From positions 281,001 through 345,000 of the forward strand of contig NZ_CP040058.1 of assembly GCF_005280655.1 (NCBI RefSeq): a DNA stretch of 64,000 nucleotides, read 5' to 3'. The notes under the pieces were generated by a model, which saw nothing but the letters and a program-made list of their open reading frames with translations, was not told the DNA's origin and ran no database searches. Source of the stretch: Anaerostipes rhamnosivorans. GTDB taxonomy: Bacteria; Bacillota; Clostridia; Lachnospirales; Lachnospiraceae. Shown here piece after piece: positions 23,389 through 31,365 of the stretch (position 1 is the stretch's first letter; each line of letters begins with the position of its first letter). The position numbers were made by a program, and so were the translations under genes.

Positions 23389-24396
23389 ATGATTATTATT
23401 TTAAAGAGTGACGCAAAGGATCAGCAGGTAGAGGCATTAAAGCAGGAGATGGAGTCCCAGGGGTTTGCCATCCACGAATCTGCCGGCATTAATACAAAGC
23501 TTTTAGGGCTGATCGGGGATACTTCCAAAGTGGATGTGGACCATGTGATGGCCAATGACATTGTGGAGACCGTGCAGCGGATTCAGGAGCCATACAAAAA
23601 AGCCAACAGAAAATTCCACCCCAATGACACGGCTGTGGATATTTCTGGGGTCAAGATCGGCGGAGGAAACTTTCAGGTGATCGCAGGTCCTTGCTCCATC
23701 GAGACAAAGGAGCAGATGACAGAGGTGGCCCAGCAGGTAAAAGAGTCAGGGGCAGGGTTCCTGCGAGGAGGCGCATTTAAGCCGAGGACATCGCCTTACG
23801 CTTTTCAAGGACTTCACGATGAGGGGCTGAAGCTTTTGCTGGAGGCAAAAAAGGCCACCGGACTTCCTGTCGTCACAGAGATCATGGATGCCAGCCATCT
23901 CCATCTGTTTGAGGACGTGGATCTGATCCAGGTAGGGACCAGGAACATGCAGAATTTTGAACTGTTAAAAGAACTAGGAAAGATCGACAAACCTGTGCTT
24001 TTAAAGAGGGGAATGGCCTGCACCATTGATGAATGGCTCATGAGCGCCGAGTACATCATGGCAGGGGGAAATGAGAACGTGATTCTTTGTGAGCGTGGGA
24101 TCAGGACCTATGAGACTGCAGTGAGGAATACACTGGATCTGTCCGCCATCCCAATGATCAAAAAGAAATCACATCTGCCAGTGATCGTGGATCCATCCCA
24201 TGCCACAGGAATCCGGTTTATGGTAGAGCCAATGGCTCTGGCTGCCATTGCGGCAGGGGCTGACGGGCTCATGGTGGAAGTTCACAACAATCCGGCCAAG
24301 GCGCTCTGTGACGGTCCCCAGTCTCTGACCCCGAAAGGATTTGACCAGATGATGAAGAAGGTAACTAAAACAAGAGACTTCTTTCAAAATTTATAA
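23389..24396 (+). CDS. aroF: 3-deoxy-7-phosphoheptulonate synthase (DAHP synthase, type I-beta)
   Basis: The protein has 335 residues from ATG 23389, chosen by AAGGAGGAGAAGG; the open frame back to 23266 crosses the terminator and repeat. The N-terminal 75 residues are an ACT/ferredoxin-like regulatory domain. The catalytic barrel has IAGPCSIET, GGAFKPRTSPYAFQG, VGTRNMQNF, LKRGMACTIDEW and DPSHATG. It condenses phosphoenolpyruvate and erythrose 4-phosphate. Regulation appears to be by the upstream attenuator and probably by feedback through the N-terminal domain. Confidence 0.96.
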   Translation: MIIILKSDAKDQQVEALKQEMESQGFAIHESAGINTKLLGLIGDTSKVDVDHVMANDIVETVQRIQEPYKKANRKFHPNDTAVDISGVKIGGGNFQVIAGPCSIETKEQMTEVAQQVKESGAGFLRGGAFKPRTSPYAFQGLHDEGLKLLLEAKKATGLPVVTEIMDASHLHLFEDVDLIQVGTRNMQNFELLKELGKIDKPVLLKRGMACTIDEWLMSAEYIMAGGNENVILCERGIRTYETAVRNTLDLSAIPMIKKKSHLPVIVDPSHATGIRFMVEPMALAAIAAGADGLMVEVHNNPAKALCDGPQSLTPKGFDQMMKKVTKTRDFFQNL

Positions 24397-24410
24397 TCTT
24401 TTGTTATACT
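24382..24410 (+). promoter_or_regulatory. Candidate promoter of pth-mfd
   Basis: TTTCAA (24382-24387), 17 bp, TATACT (24405-24410) with TG one base upstream (extended -10). Confidence 0.6.
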
Positions 24411-24456
24411 GGTTCCAGACTAATTGGAAAAGGAACCAGGACAAAGGAGCAGTAAA

Positions 24457-25029
24457 ATGAAAGTGATCGCAGGACTGGGCAATCCCGGCAGGCAGTATGA
24501 GAACACAAGGCATAACATCGGATTTGCGGCTGTTGACTATATTGCCGGGAAAAACCAGATAGAATTTTCTACAAAAAAGCATAAGGCGCTCATTGGAAGC
24601 GGATACTTAGGAGGGCAGAAGGTCCTGCTCATAAAGCCGCAGACCTTTATGAATTTAAGCGGGGAAAGCCTCCGGGGAATCATGGATTTCTATAAGCTGG
24701 ACCCTTCGGATTTTATCGTGGTCTTTGATGATATATCTCTGGATGTTGGGCAGGTTAGGATCAGGAGAAAAGGAAGTGCTGGAGGACACAACGGGATCAA
24801 GAGCATCATCAGCCATCTGGGCAGCATGGATTTTCCGAGGATTAAGATCGGCGTGGGAGAAAAACCAAAGGGATATGATCTGGCAGATTATGTGCTTGGG
24901 CATTTCTCTAAAGGAGAGAGGGAAATCTACGATGATGTGTTCCCGGATGTGGACGATGCGGTAAAGCTTATGGTAATGGATGACATATCCGGAGCCATGA
25001 ACCAATATAATAAAAAGGCGAGGAAGTAA
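24457..25029 (+). CDS. pth: Peptidyl-tRNA hydrolase
   Basis: The 190-residue protein has GLGNPGRQYENTRHNIGF with catalytic His19, FMNLSGES and FDDISLDVGQVRIRRKGSAG, the complete Pth signature. It releases peptides from stalled peptidyl-tRNA. The start is ATG 24457 after AAAGGAGC. It is followed 26 bp later by mfd, a common order in Firmicutes. Confidence 0.97.
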   Translation: MKVIAGLGNPGRQYENTRHNIGFAAVDYIAGKNQIEFSTKKHKALIGSGYLGGQKVLLIKPQTFMNLSGESLRGIMDFYKLDPSDFIVVFDDISLDVGQVRIRRKGSAGGHNGIKSIISHLGSMDFPRIKIGVGEKPKGYDLADYVLGHFSKGEREIYDDVFPDVDDAVKLMVMDDISGAMNQYNKKARK

Positions 25030-25055
25030 CCGCAGCAGAAAGTAAGGAATGAGAC

Positions 25056-28000
25056 GTGTTAGAGCAGATTTTTGAAAACGATGCAGTATATGGACAGATA
25101 AAAGCAGGCCTTGAGCGTCATCAGGGTCCTGTTTTGGTGTCCGGATGTACTGACGGGGCAAAAGCCCACTTGGTCAGTACATTTAAAGGAAAGAAGAAAC
25201 GCGGAAATTATAAGATCATTGTGACGGCAGATGAGAATAAGGCCAAGGAATGGGCAGAGAATTACCAGTTCTTTGGGGGAGATGCCATCTATTTTCCTGC
25301 CAAGGATCCGCTGTTTTACAGCGCGGATGTCCATGGAAATGCCATCGCAAAAGAGCGGCTTAGGGGGATTGAGAGCATCATAAAAGGACAGGGTGGTGTA
25401 TTTATTCTATCCATTGATGCATTAATGGACCGGGTCGTGCCCCTTTCTGAGATCAAGAAGAACCGGGTGACCATCAGCCTGGAGACAGAAATTTCTGAGC
25501 AAGAGATCACAAAAGAATTTACGGCCATGGGATATGAGAGAGCCCCGTTTGTGGAGGCTGCCGGTGAATTTGCCGTGAGGGGCGGGATCATAGACATCTA
25601 CCCGTTTACCTCGGACTGCCCGTACCGGATCGAGCTTTGGGGAGAGGAAGTGGATTCTATCCGAAGCTTTGACGCCCAGAGCCAGCGGTCCATTGAGGAG
25701 ATCAAAAGCCTGACGGTTTATCCGGCCACGGAAATCGTGTTAAGTGAGGAGCGGATCACTGCAGGGCTTAAAAAGATCCAGGCAGAATATGAGGACCTGG
25801 CGGCGAAGTTCCACAGTGCGTTTGAAACGGACAAAGAGGTCAGGCTGAAAAAGGAATACAAAAGGCTCAAGGAAGAACTCTCCGAGCTTTCCATGCTCAT
25901 CGGTGTAGAGGGGTATCTTCCGTATTTTTATGACAAGCTTGTATCCTTTTTGGATTATTTTCCGAAAGAAACCACAGTCTACGTGGATGAGCCCCAGCAT
26001 GTGGAAGAACGGGGAAAAGGCTTTTATCTGGAATTTACTGAGAGTATGAAAAGCCGTCTGGAGGCAGGATATCTTCTGCCAAGCCAGATGGAAACGGTAT
26101 CCTGTTTTGAGGAGGCGTTGAGCCGTCTGATGAAGCAGCAGACGGTCTTTTTATCCGCGCTGGCTTCCGAGGTGAAGTATGCACCGGGCACAGAGACCTT
26201 TTTTATGGAAGCGAAGTCTGTTCAGTCCTACAACAACAGCTTTGAGCAGCTGGTCAAGGACCTGAAAAGGTATCAGAAAAAGGACTACAGGATCCTGGTG
26301 GTGTCACCGTCCGTCACAAGAGCTAAGCGTCTGGCGGAGGATATGAGGGAGAATGGTCTTACGGTCACTTATGATAAAAAGCCCTCAGAAGAGATGGCTC
26401 CGGGACAGATCGTCATCACCCCTGGGAAATTAAAAAGCGGCATTGAATATCCTGAGACAAAGTGGGTGTTGATCTCCGAGAGTGATATATTCAGCGGAAG
26501 AAAAGAAAAACGCAGGAAAAAGGCGGCGTTTAAAGGCAAGGGCGAGAAAATAAAGAACTTTGCTGATATTTCTATCGGCGATTATGTTGTGCATGAAAAA
26601 CATGGTGTCGGCATTTACCGGGGGATCGAAAAGATCACCGTGAACAATGTGGAAAAGGATTATATCAGCATCGAGTACAAGGGCGGCGACAATCTGTTTA
26701 TTCTGGCTTCTGCTTTGGACCAGATTGCCAAGTACGCCAGCGCTAATGCAAAGAAGCCCCGGCTTAATAAGCTGGGAGGAAATGAGTGGAAGAAGACCAC
26801 AAAGCGGGTCAAAGGCCAGGTCAGGGAGACAGCAAAGGAACTGGTGGAACTGTATGCGGTCCGCCAGGCCAAGGAAGGATACGTGTGTGATAAGGATACC
26901 GTTTGGCAGAAGGAATTTGAGGAGATGTTTCCCTATGAGGAGACGCAGGACCAGCTGAATGCCATTGAGGATGTGAAGAGGGACATGGAGAGCACAAAGA
27001 TCATGGACCGGCTTATCTGCGGCGATGTGGGATACGGGAAAACGGAGGTTGCCATCCGGGCAGCGTTTAAGGCAGTGACCAACGGAAAGCAGGTGGCCTA
27101 TCTGGTGCCCACCACCATCCTGGCTCAGCAGCACTACAATACATTCTGTGAGCGATTTAAAAATTATCCTATGACGGTTCGAGTCATGTCCAGATTCTGC
27201 AGTCCAAAGGAACAGAAAGAGACCATGGAGGGCCTGAAAAAAGGAATCGTGGATGTGGTCATCGGGACACACCGCCTGCTGTCCAAGGATATGAAATATA
27301 AGGACCTGGGACTTTTGATCATTGACGAGGAACAGCGGTTCGGCGTGGGACACAAAGAGAAGATCAAAACCCTGAAGAAGGACGTGGACGTGCTGTCCCT
27401 GTCTGCGACCCCGATCCCCAGGACTCTGCATATGAGCCTGATTGGAATCAGGGATATGAGCATCCTGGAAGAACCTCCCCATGATCGGCGGGCCATCCAG
27501 ACTTACGTGATGGAATATAATGAAGAATTGGTCAAGGAAGCGGTCCACCGTGAGATGACAAGAGGCGGGCAGGTATATTATGTATATAACAGGGTTAATA
27601 ACATTGCCGAGATCACCAGTGGGCTCCAAAAGCTGCTTCCGGATGCCAAAGTGGCTTTTGCCCACGGGCAGATGAGGGAGAGGGAGCTGGAAAATATCAT
27701 GATGCAGTTCATGGAAAAAGAGATTGACGTTCTTGTCTCCACCACCATCATCGAGACAGGGCTGGACATTCCCAATGTAAACACGATGATCATCCATGAT
27801 GCCAACCAGCTTGGACTTTCCCAGCTCTATCAGCTCAGAGGGCGTGTGGGACGGTCCAACCGGAACGCATTTGCATTTTTAATGTACAAAAGGGACACCT
27901 TATTAAAAGAGACGGCAGAAAAAAGACTTCAGGCCATCAGGGAATTTACAGACCTGGGATCTGGATACAAGATTGCCATGCGGGATCTGGAGATTCGTGG

Positions 28001-28580
28001 CGCAGGCAACCTGCTTGGGGAAGAGCAGTCTGGGCATATGGAGGCCGTGGGTTATGATTTGTACTGCAAGATGTTAAATGACGCGGTACTGCGGCTTAAG
28101 GGAGAACTTTCAGAGGATTCTGATTTTGATACAACGCTGGATCTGAACATCGATGCGTTCCTGCCATCTGCCTATATCCGCAATGAGGTGGAGAAGCTGG
28201 AGCTCTATAAGAGGATCTCTGCCATCGACACGAGAGATGAGATGGAGGATATGCAGGATGAGCTTTTGGACCGTTTCGGCGATCTGCCGGCGGCAGTGGT
28301 CAATCTGCTCCACATTGCACTCTTAAAATCTATGGCACATCACGCCTATATGACTGATGTGAAGCAGAAGGGCGAGAAAGTATCCTTTGAGATGAATCCC
28401 AAGGCAAATGTTCAGGTGGAGAAAATCCCGGATGTCTTAAACGAATTTCCGAAGGAACTTTCCGTCAGTGCAGGAGAACACCCTGTGTTTGTCCTGGACT
28501 TGTCATCCTCCAAAAAGAGTGAGTGGCTTTCAAAAATTGAACATTGTGTGAACTCTTTGGATGCGTTGATTATCAGATAG
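25056..28580 (+). CDS. mfd: Transcription-repair coupling factor Mfd
   Basis: The 1174-residue protein starts at GTG 25056, with AAGGA about 10 bases upstream. It has UvrB-like N-terminal domains, the CarD-like RNA polymerase interaction module (DYVVHEKHGVGIYRGIEKI), helicase motifs GDVGYGKTEVA and IDEEQRFGV, LSATPIPRTL, and GRVGRSNRNAFAFL in the second RecA domain. The C-terminal TRCF domain starts near AFLPSAYI. It removes stalled polymerase and recruits excision repair. Full length for the family. Confidence 0.98.
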   Translation: MLEQIFENDAVYGQIKAGLERHQGPVLVSGCTDGAKAHLVSTFKGKKKRGNYKIIVTADENKAKEWAENYQFFGGDAIYFPAKDPLFYSADVHGNAIAKERLRGIESIIKGQGGVFILSIDALMDRVVPLSEIKKNRVTISLETEISEQEITKEFTAMGYERAPFVEAAGEFAVRGGIIDIYPFTSDCPYRIELWGEEVDSIRSFDAQSQRSIEEIKSLTVYPATEIVLSEERITAGLKKIQAEYEDLAAKFHSAFETDKEVRLKKEYKRLKEELSELSMLIGVEGYLPYFYDKLVSFLDYFPKETTVYVDEPQHVEERGKGFYLEFTESMKSRLEAGYLLPSQMETVSCFEEALSRLMKQQTVFLSALASEVKYAPGTETFFMEAKSVQSYNNSFEQLVKDLKRYQKKDYRILVVSPSVTRAKRLAEDMRENGLTVTYDKKPSEEMAPGQIVITPGKLKSGIEYPETKWVLISESDIFSGRKEKRRKKAAFKGKGEKIKNFADISIGDYVVHEKHGVGIYRGIEKITVNNVEKDYISIEYKGGDNLFILASALDQIAKYASANAKKPRLNKLGGNEWKKTTKRVKGQVRETAKELVELYAVRQAKEGYVCDKDTVWQKEFEEMFPYEETQDQLNAIEDVKRDMESTKIMDRLICGDVGYGKTEVAIRAAFKAVTNGKQVAYLVPTTILAQQHYNTFCERFKNYPMTVRVMSRFCSPKEQKETMEGLKKGIVDVVIGTHRLLSKDMKYKDLGLLIIDEEQRFGVGHKEKIKTLKKDVDVLSLSATPIPRTLHMSLIGIRDMSILEEPPHDRRAIQTYVMEYNEELVKEAVHREMTRGGQVYYVYNRVNNIAEITSGLQKLLPDAKVAFAHGQMRERELENIMMQFMEKEIDVLVSTTIIETGLDIPNVNTMIIHDANQLGLSQLYQLRGRVGRSNRNAFAFLMYKRDTLLKETAEKRLQAIREFTDLGSGYKIAMRDLEIRGAGNLLGEEQSGHMEAVGYDLYCKMLNDAVLRLKGELSEDSDFDTTLDLNIDAFLPSAYIRNEVEKLELYKRISAIDTRDEMEDMQDELLDRFGDLPAAVVNLLHIALLKSMAHHAYMTDVKQKGEKVSFEMNPKANVQVEKIPDVLNEFPKELSVSAGEHPVFVLDLSSSKKSEWLSKIEHCVNSLDALIIR

Positions 28581-28630
28581 TTATGTAGTATAATGCAAAA
28601 TGGAAATAAATTAAATGGAGGAAACGAAGA

Positions 28631-29743
28631 ATGAAACGTGTAGCGAAAAAGATAGCATGTCTCACGGCAGTCATGGCTTTGTGTGTTGCCTTATTGGCAG
28701 GCTGCAAAAAGCAGGATGACAGGAAACTGTTTGAATATGCAGGAAATAAGGTGACCTATAAGGAAGCCCACGTATATGCAAGAATTATGCAGTACAGCGC
28801 AGAACAGCAGTACGCTGCATATTTAGGCGATAAACTGTGGTCAACTCAGGTCGGGACCGACAAAAAGGGCAAGAAGATCACAATGCAGGATTCTATCAAA
28901 GACAATGTCATCAACCAGATTAAGACCGTAAAGGTGCTGGCAGCCCATGCAGATGACTACAATGTAAAGCTCACATCTGATGAGAAGAAGCAGTTGGACG
29001 AATCCGTGAAGTCATTTACCAAAAATGAACTCGGGAAACGTGTGATGAAGGTGACAAACGCAGATAAGGATTACATTAAAGGAATCCAGCAGGAAAATCT
29101 CATCGCGCAGAAAGTAATGAACGCCATCATCGAAAAGGCGGATGTGAAGGTGACGGATGAGGAAGCGAAAACTGTAAAAGTATACAAGCTCGCCTTCACC
29201 ACAAAGAAGACTGATAGCAAGACCGGCAAAGAAGTGGACATGACGGCAAAGGAAAAAGCTGCACAGAAGAAGAAAGCCAAAGAAGCGTTAAAGGCTATCA
29301 AAAAGGGCCAGAGCGTCAAGTCTGTAGCCAAGAAGTATAAAGTGGATTCAGACAATGAAGAAAGCTACACAAAAGGAAAAGCTACCCTCGGAACAAAGTT
29401 TGAAGAAGCCGCCTCCAAGTTAAAGAAGAACCAGGTCAGCGGTGTGATCGAGACTGATGACGCATATGTCATCATCAAGATGCTGAATCCGAATGTTAAG
29501 AGTGCCCTTGCCACATCCAAGAGTACACTGCTGCAGGAAAAACAGCAGGCTGCATACCAGAAGGTATACAAAAAGTGGACCAAAGATGCAGACAAGAAGT
29601 GGGACGATGATAAGAGCATCAATCAGAAACTGTGGAAGAAGATCACATTTAAGTACAAAGCAACAACCACAGCAACGGAAAAGACAACAACAGAAGCGAC
29701 AACCACTGCAAAGCAGAAAAAAACTACAGAGAAGAATAAATAA
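28631..29743 (+). CDS. Lipoprotein foldase, PrsA/SurA-like peptidyl-prolyl isomerase
   Basis: The 370-residue protein has a signal peptide with lipobox LLAGC (Cys25) and should be anchored on the outer membrane face. A SurA-N-like helical part (about 40-175) precedes a degenerate parvulin-like region (KAIKKGQSVKSVAKKYKVDS to DAYVIIKMLNP). The tail is rich in Thr and Lys (TTTATEKTTTEATTT), a likely wall-spanning stretch. It probably assists folding of secreted proteins. The tail composition is unusual but typical of surface proteins. Confidence 0.85.
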   Translation: MKRVAKKIACLTAVMALCVALLAGCKKQDDRKLFEYAGNKVTYKEAHVYARIMQYSAEQQYAAYLGDKLWSTQVGTDKKGKKITMQDSIKDNVINQIKTVKVLAAHADDYNVKLTSDEKKQLDESVKSFTKNELGKRVMKVTNADKDYIKGIQQENLIAQKVMNAIIEKADVKVTDEEAKTVKVYKLAFTTKKTDSKTGKEVDMTAKEKAAQKKKAKEALKAIKKGQSVKSVAKKYKVDSDNEESYTKGKATLGTKFEEAASKLKKNQVSGVIETDDAYVIIKMLNPNVKSALATSKSTLLQEKQQAAYQKVYKKWTKDADKKWDDDKSINQKLWKKITFKYKATTTATEKTTTEATTTAKQKKTTEKNK

Positions 29744-29756
29744 AACATCTCTGTCC

Positions 29757-29787
29757 AAAGGCAGCCCTGACCCGGCTGCCTTTCTCT
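29757..29787 (+). terminator. Terminator after the foldase gene
   Basis: AAAGGCAGCC (29757-29766) and GGCTGCCTTT (29774-29783) pair perfectly before TCTCTT. Confidence 0.88.
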
Positions 29788-29897
29788 TGTTCCATAGGAA
29801 AGTTCTTTGAACCTCCCTATGGAACAAAAAAGCCCTGCGGGCACTATGCACACAAATGCGTGAGGGGTTGGGAGGAGAAGTGGCTTGCCACTTTGTT
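29785..29897. repeat. Dispersed hairpin element, copy B
   Basis: GTTCCATAGG (29789-29798) pairs with CCTATGGAAC (29816-29825), and an inner hairpin GTTC-TTT-GAAC lies in the loop. GCCCTGCGGGC, ATGCACACAAATGCGTG and GTGAGGGGTTGGGAGG follow. It ends with AGTGGCTTGCCACT (29879-29892). It has the same order of modules as copy A with about 60 bases missing between the box and the GTGAGGGG part. It lies directly before the DUF951 gene. Confidence 0.78.
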
Positions 29898-29925
29898 TAA
29901 AAGTAAGAAAGAGAGGAGAATGCGT

Positions 29926-30114
29926 ATGGAATTTAAAGTCGGCGACGTGATCAAGATGAAAAAGTCCCATCCGTGCGGGACCAACGAATGGGAGATCTTA
30001 AGAGTGGGTATGGACTTTCGTCTGAAGTGCTCCGGGTGCGGACGGCAGGTGATGGTTTCCAGGAAGCTGGTGGAGAAGAATTTCCGCGGATTTGTGAAAA
30101 AAGCTTGCGATTAG
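29926..30114 (+). CDS. DUF951-family small zinc-ribbon-like protein
   Basis: The 62-residue protein MEFKVGDVIKMKKSHPCGTN has a CGTNEWEILR...LKCSGCGRQVMVSRKLVEKN body typical of DUF951 proteins of Firmicutes. Three cysteines are placed to bind a metal. ATG 29926 gives better spacing from AGGAG than ATG 29920. Function is unknown; the gene commonly precedes rpsF. Its 3' end contains the rpsF promoter. Confidence 0.9.
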   Translation: MEFKVGDVIKMKKSHPCGTNEWEILRVGMDFRLKCSGCGRQVMVSRKLVEKNFRGFVKKACD

Positions 30115-30133
30115 CAGGAATTTATGGTAATAT
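30105..30133 (+). promoter_or_regulatory. Promoter of rpsF-ssb-rpsR
   Basis: TTGCGA (30105-30110), 17 bp, TAATAT (30128-30133) with a TGG just before it (extended -10). The -35 lies inside the end of the DUF951 gene. Confidence 0.7.
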
Positions 30134-30157
30134 ATCAACTTGTGATATATAAATTTA

Positions 30158-30202
30158 TCCTTGCTCTTGGCAGAAGACCAAGAGCCGAAAAGACCAGAAG
30201 GA
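30158..30202 (+). promoter_or_regulatory. S6:S18-type ribosomal protein leader
   Basis: An upper hairpin GCTCTTGG/CCAAGAGC (30163-30170, 30178-30185) sits on a lower stem TCCTT/AAGGA (30158-30162, 30198-30202). A one-sided bulge begins with CCG (30185-30187). The lower stem uses part of the AGGAGG of rpsF. This layout matches the known S6:S18 leader, in which the protein pair binds the CCG bulge and blocks its own translation. Assigned by eye, not by a covariance model. Confidence 0.7.
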
Positions 30203-30214
30203 GGTGCAGATAAC

Positions 30215-30502
30215 ATGAGTAAATATGAACTCGCATTAGTCGTGAATGCTAAGATCGAAGACGAAGCAAGAGCAGAAGTAGTAGAAAAGGCAAAAGCTAT
30301 GATTACAGACGCAGGAGCTGAGATCAAAAACGTCGATGAATGGGGAAAGAAGCGTTTAGCTTACGAGATCCAGAAGATGAAAGAAGGATACTACTACTTC
30401 ATCCAGTTCGACGCAGAGACAGAAGTTCCGGCTGTTTTAGAAGAAAAACTTCGAATTACAGAAAATGTATTACGTTATTTAGTCGTAAAACAGGATGCCT
30501 AA
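30215..30502 (+). CDS. rpsF: 30S ribosomal protein S6
   Basis: The 95-residue protein MSKYELALVVNAKIEDEARA, with IKNVDEWGKKRLAYEIQKMKEGYY, is a standard S6. It starts at ATG 30215 behind GGAGG. First gene of the rpsF-ssb-rpsR operon. Confidence 0.98.
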   Translation: MSKYELALVVNAKIEDEARAEVVEKAKAMITDAGAEIKNVDEWGKKRLAYEIQKMKEGYYYFIQFDAETEVPAVLEEKLRITENVLRYLVVKQDA

Positions 30503-30529
30503 CATTTTGATAGGCAGGAGGAATCCAAT

Positions 30530-30982
30530 ATGAATAAAGTGATTTTGATGGGCCGTCTTACCAGGGACCCGGATGTGAGATACTCACAGGGTGAAAGAGC
30601 GACGGCAGTTGCAAGATATACTTTAGCTGTTAACAGGAGATTTAAAAGGGATGGCGAACCGGATGCAGACTTTATCAACTGCGTCGCATTTGGACGTGCC
30701 GGCGAATTCGCCGAGAAGTATTTCCGTCAGGGAATCAAGATCGTCATTTCCGGAAGGATCCAGACAGGCAGTTACACCAACAAAGACGGAATGAAGGTCT
30801 ATACAACCGACGTGATCGTGGAGGAACAGGATTTCTGCGAGAGCAAAGCGGCTACAGACCAGTATAACGGGGGAGGCATGCAGACAGCCAATCCTTCAAA
30901 ACCGCCGCAGCCAAGCCAGGCCGCAGGAGATGGTTTTATGAACATTCCGGACGGATTGGAAGAGGAACTGCCATTTAGTTAA
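30530..30982 (+). CDS. ssb: Single-stranded DNA-binding protein
   Basis: The 150-residue protein has an N-terminal OB fold (NKVILMGRLTRDPDVRYSQG, DFINCVAFGRAGEFAEKYF), a Pro/Gln-rich linker and the acidic tip DGLEEELPFS that recruits partner proteins. Its location between rpsF and rpsR is conserved in Firmicutes. Confidence 0.98.
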   Translation: MNKVILMGRLTRDPDVRYSQGERATAVARYTLAVNRRFKRDGEPDADFINCVAFGRAGEFAEKYFRQGIKIVISGRIQTGSYTNKDGMKVYTTDVIVEEQDFCESKAATDQYNGGGMQTANPSKPPQPSQAAGDGFMNIPDGLEEELPFS

Positions 30983-30997
30983 ATAGGAGGTTTAATC

Positions 30998-31252
30998 ATG
31001 GCTTACAATAGAGGTGATTCTCCGAACAGGAGAAGAGGCGGACGCAGAAGAAGAAAAGTATGTGCATTCTGTACAGAAGCCGATGCCGTTATCGATTATA
31101 AAGATGTAGCGACATTAAAGAAGTATGTTTCTGAGAGAGGTAAGATCTTACCGAGACGTATCACAGGAACATGTGCAAAGCATCAGAGAGCTGTCACAAG
31201 TGCTATCAAAAGAGCAAGACATCTCGCTTTAATGCCTTATACACAGGATTAA
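30998..31252 (+). CDS. rpsR: 30S ribosomal protein S18, zinc-binding type
   Basis: The 84-residue protein carries C22, C25, C59 and H62, the zinc-ribbon (C+) form of S18, and the core [18 protein letters not shown] with [21 protein letters not shown]. It pairs with S6 in the ribosome and at the operon leader. Confidence 0.98.
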   Translation: MAYNRGDSPNRRRGGRRRRKVCAFCTEADAVIDYKDVATLKKYVSERGKILPRRITGTCAKHQRAVTSAIKRARHLALMPYTQD

Positions 31253-31260
31253 TAAAAGAC

Positions 31261-31296
31261 AAGCCGCCGTATCCTTATGGGTATGGCGGCTTTTTT
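31261..31296 (+). terminator. Terminator of the rpsR operon
   Basis: AAGCCGCC (31261-31268) and GGCGGCTT (31285-31292) form the base of a longer stem, followed by T-run. The T-run overlaps the next promoter's -35 box. Confidence 0.9.
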
Positions 31297-31323
31297 GACC
31301 TGACCTGCCAGTCATGCTATAAT
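31295..31323 (+). promoter_or_regulatory. Promoter of gdpP-rplI-dnaB overlapping the previous terminator
   Basis: TTGACC (31295-31300), 17 bp, TATAAT (31318-31323) with TGC before it. The two first T of the -35 are the end of the rpsR terminator's U-tract. Confidence 0.85.
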
Positions 31324-31365
31324 GAAAAATACAATATTTGAATCCGAGGTTTAAGGAGCTGTACC

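Noticed and set aside
26430..27797. 455-codon open frame antisense to mfd
   Set aside because: It is the reverse-strand shadow of a GC-rich conserved gene; it has no ribosome site and its composition (many His, Gln, Leu) is typical of antisense shadows.
29420..29851. Minus-strand frames containing FLFHREVQRTFLWNK at several sites
   Set aside because: The repeated peptide is only the translation of the dispersed hairpin element; frames enter neighbouring genes antisense.
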